Source: an uncultured Bacilli bacterium
GTDB taxonomy: Bacteria > Bacillota_I > Bacilli_A > RF39 > UBA660
NCBI GenBank assembly: GCA_934162555.1
Contig: CAKPJE010000076.1
Coordinates: forward strand, 1 to 5,366
Length of the DNA stretch: 5,366 nucleotides
Reading direction: 5' to 3'
Shown here: piece by piece, positions 4,421 to 5,366 of the stretch
Position numbering within the stretch: the stretch's first letter is position 1
Layout of the letters: each line of letters opens with the position of its first letter
The notes under the pieces: model-generated
Databases searched by the model: none
Told to the model about the DNA's origin: nothing
Seen by the model: only the letters and a program-made list of their open reading frames with translations
Made by a program: the position numbers and the translations under genes

Positions 4421-5366
4421 TATTTAAGACTATGAATAAAATAAGTGTTGATGAGGATATTATATAAGATATTTTTCTTACTGTTGTTAGGTCATACTTA
4501 ACTTTTATGTTACCAAATTCATTATTTATATAAACTCTTACCATACCATTAAAACCTTTTTCAACTTTTAAATTGTTATTTGCTGTATAGCCTTTATAAT
4601 ATAATAGTGGTAATTCTAAATATGTATTATCGTTTTGGTTATTTTTATAATTGATTTCAAAACTTGTACCTTTTCTTGTATATTCTACTTCTATGTTATT
4701 GTTTGATGTTATTTTTTCTCCTCTTTGGTAGTATTCATTCGTATCTATGTTTACAGGGATATACTCACCTGCCATAATATTATATTTATATTCTTTGGTT
4801 GTTGTATCATATCTATAGGTATAGTATGTTCCTATTAAAAATGTAAAGAGCGCGAAAAAAACTATGGTTATATTTTTTGAATGTTCAAGATTTTCCGAAA
4901 ATCCAAATAGAAACAAAATTGTTACTGGTAAGTATAGGCGCCAAGGAAACTGGATTATTCCTATTATTTTTCCTAGTATTTCCCAAGGAAATAGAGTTGT
5001 TGATGCTAGTAATAGTGTAAGTCCAAATAATAAGCATAGCGTTTTAAAGGAATTATTTGATTGTTTTTTTAGTGAGTATTTAAAGAACAAATATATAAAG
5101 ACTATTCCTATTCCTTGAGGAATCCATGGTTCTTTGTGTGAGGGAATTTCTAGTATTGTGTATAATGGTTCTACCGCTCTTGATGTTACTAAATCACCAT
5201 TTGAATAAGTGCTATAATTAAAGGTGTCACTTTGCATCATTTCTATTAGAGGAAATATAAAAAAAGATGTTATTAATATACTAAAAATACCTGCTTTAAT
5301 TAGATTTTTTAATCTTGATTTATTAGTTGTTATTCTTTTTATATTTATTAAAGAAAATACTATTAC
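4365..5366 (-). CDS. PTPS-related/YfhO-like polytopic membrane protein, C-terminal part (5' end outside window)
   Basis: Open from the window edge at 5366 to TAA at 4367-4365, 333 residues visible. The ATG at 5240 is internal: upstream codons stay open and encode a membrane segment (about residues 25-42, ending FIFPLIE). Further membrane segments lie at about 86-99, 107-127, 138-157, 165-184 and, after an extracytoplasmic domain of about 120 residues, 306-324. Marks of the family are IIQFPWR (137-143), AGEYIP (about 199-204), and LPLLYYKGY with a following V-G-NG-V-V pattern near residues 250-275, as in the C-terminal domains of YfhO-like proteins. These proteins are GT-C-like membrane enzymes; B. 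subtilis YfhO is linked to glycosylation of teichoic acids. The substrate here is unknown and the N-terminal catalytic part is off the window. The cytoplasmic tail is Gln/Lys-rich and encoded in the overlap with the opposing gene. Confidence 0.75.
   Translation of the reverse strand, partial: VIVFSLINIKRITTNKSRLKNLIKAGIFSILITSFFIFPLIEMMQSDTFNYSTYSNGDLVTSRAVEPLYTILEIPSHKEPWIPQGIGIVFIYLFFKYSLKKQSNNSFKTLCLLFGLTLLLASTTLFPWEILGKIIGIIQFPWRLYLPVTILFLFGFSENLEHSKNITIVFFALFTFLIGTYYTYRYDTTTKEYKYNIMAGEYIPVNIDTNEYYQRGEKITSNNNIEVEYTRKGTSFEINYKNNQNDNTYLELPLLYYKGYTANNNLKVEKGFNGMVRVYINNEFGNIKVKYDLTTVRKISYIISSSTLILFIVLNIKKFSSKKQENQQTLQEL

Noticed and set aside
4864..5118. 84-codon plus-strand open frame
   Set aside because: Antisense to the PTPS-related gene, with no recognisable domain; considered a shadow.
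1..5366. CRISPR array, tRNA/rRNA, insertion sequence, attachment site or recoded TGA
   Set aside because: No repeated spaced units, cloverleaf, transposase motifs or flanking direct repeats were seen by eye, and TGA acts as a stop at 3357-3355. An RNA covariance search would be needed to exclude small RNAs.

Overview
The window is very AT-rich bacterial DNA (about a quarter G+C by eye). It uses the standard code: TGA ends the lipoprotein gene and tryptophans are TGG. Strong AGGAGG-type ribosome sites, sigma-A-like promoters, intrinsic terminators and the protein families present (a Gram-positive-type VirD4/TraG coupling protein, DUF1003, an ABC_trans_CmpB-type membrane protein and a PTPS-related/YfhO-like membrane protein) point to a low-GC Firmicute. 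A gut Bacilli/Erysipelotrichia/RF39-like lineage is plausible, but that is inference and the species cannot be read from the sequence.

Layout. (i) 3-599 (+): the 3' part of a gene for a J-domain-like protein whose HPD signature reads KPD, followed by four membrane segments. (ii) 600-836: intergenic, with a hairpin terminator at 651-669 and a possible 23-codon Cys-rich micro-ORF on the minus strand (799-728). (iii) 837-2760: a divergent pair. A stand-alone AraC-type DNA-binding protein is on the minus strand. A TraG/VirD4-family coupling-protein homologue without its usual N-terminal membrane helices is on the plus strand. Both are driven by back-to-back extended -10 promoters in an intergenic region of about 110 bp. 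(iv) A strong bidirectional terminator at 2766-2803. (v) 2850-3837 (-): a two-gene operon, a small lipoprotein followed 4 nt later by a DUF1003 membrane protein, behind a near-consensus promoter. (vi) 3917-4420 (+): an ABC_trans_CmpB (PF06541)-type membrane protein with an unusual start. (vii) 4365-5366 (-): the C-terminal part of a PTPS-related/YfhO-like membrane protein, converging on and overlapping the previous gene by 56 bp.

How the parts relate. The AraC regulator and the VirD4-like ATPase look like one regulated module enclosed by terminators. No relaxase, other type IV secretion gene, integrase or attachment site is visible, so it is either an orphan or a remnant. The VirD4-like protein departs from the usual ATPase consensus at Walker A (GKI for GKT) and Walker B (DD for DE). 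The lipoprotein and DUF1003 protein are presumably co-expressed at the cell envelope. The remaining genes are ordinary envelope functions. The observations most worth checking are the KPD J-like membrane protein, the membrane-anchor-less VirD4 with altered ATPase motifs, and the convergent coding overlap.
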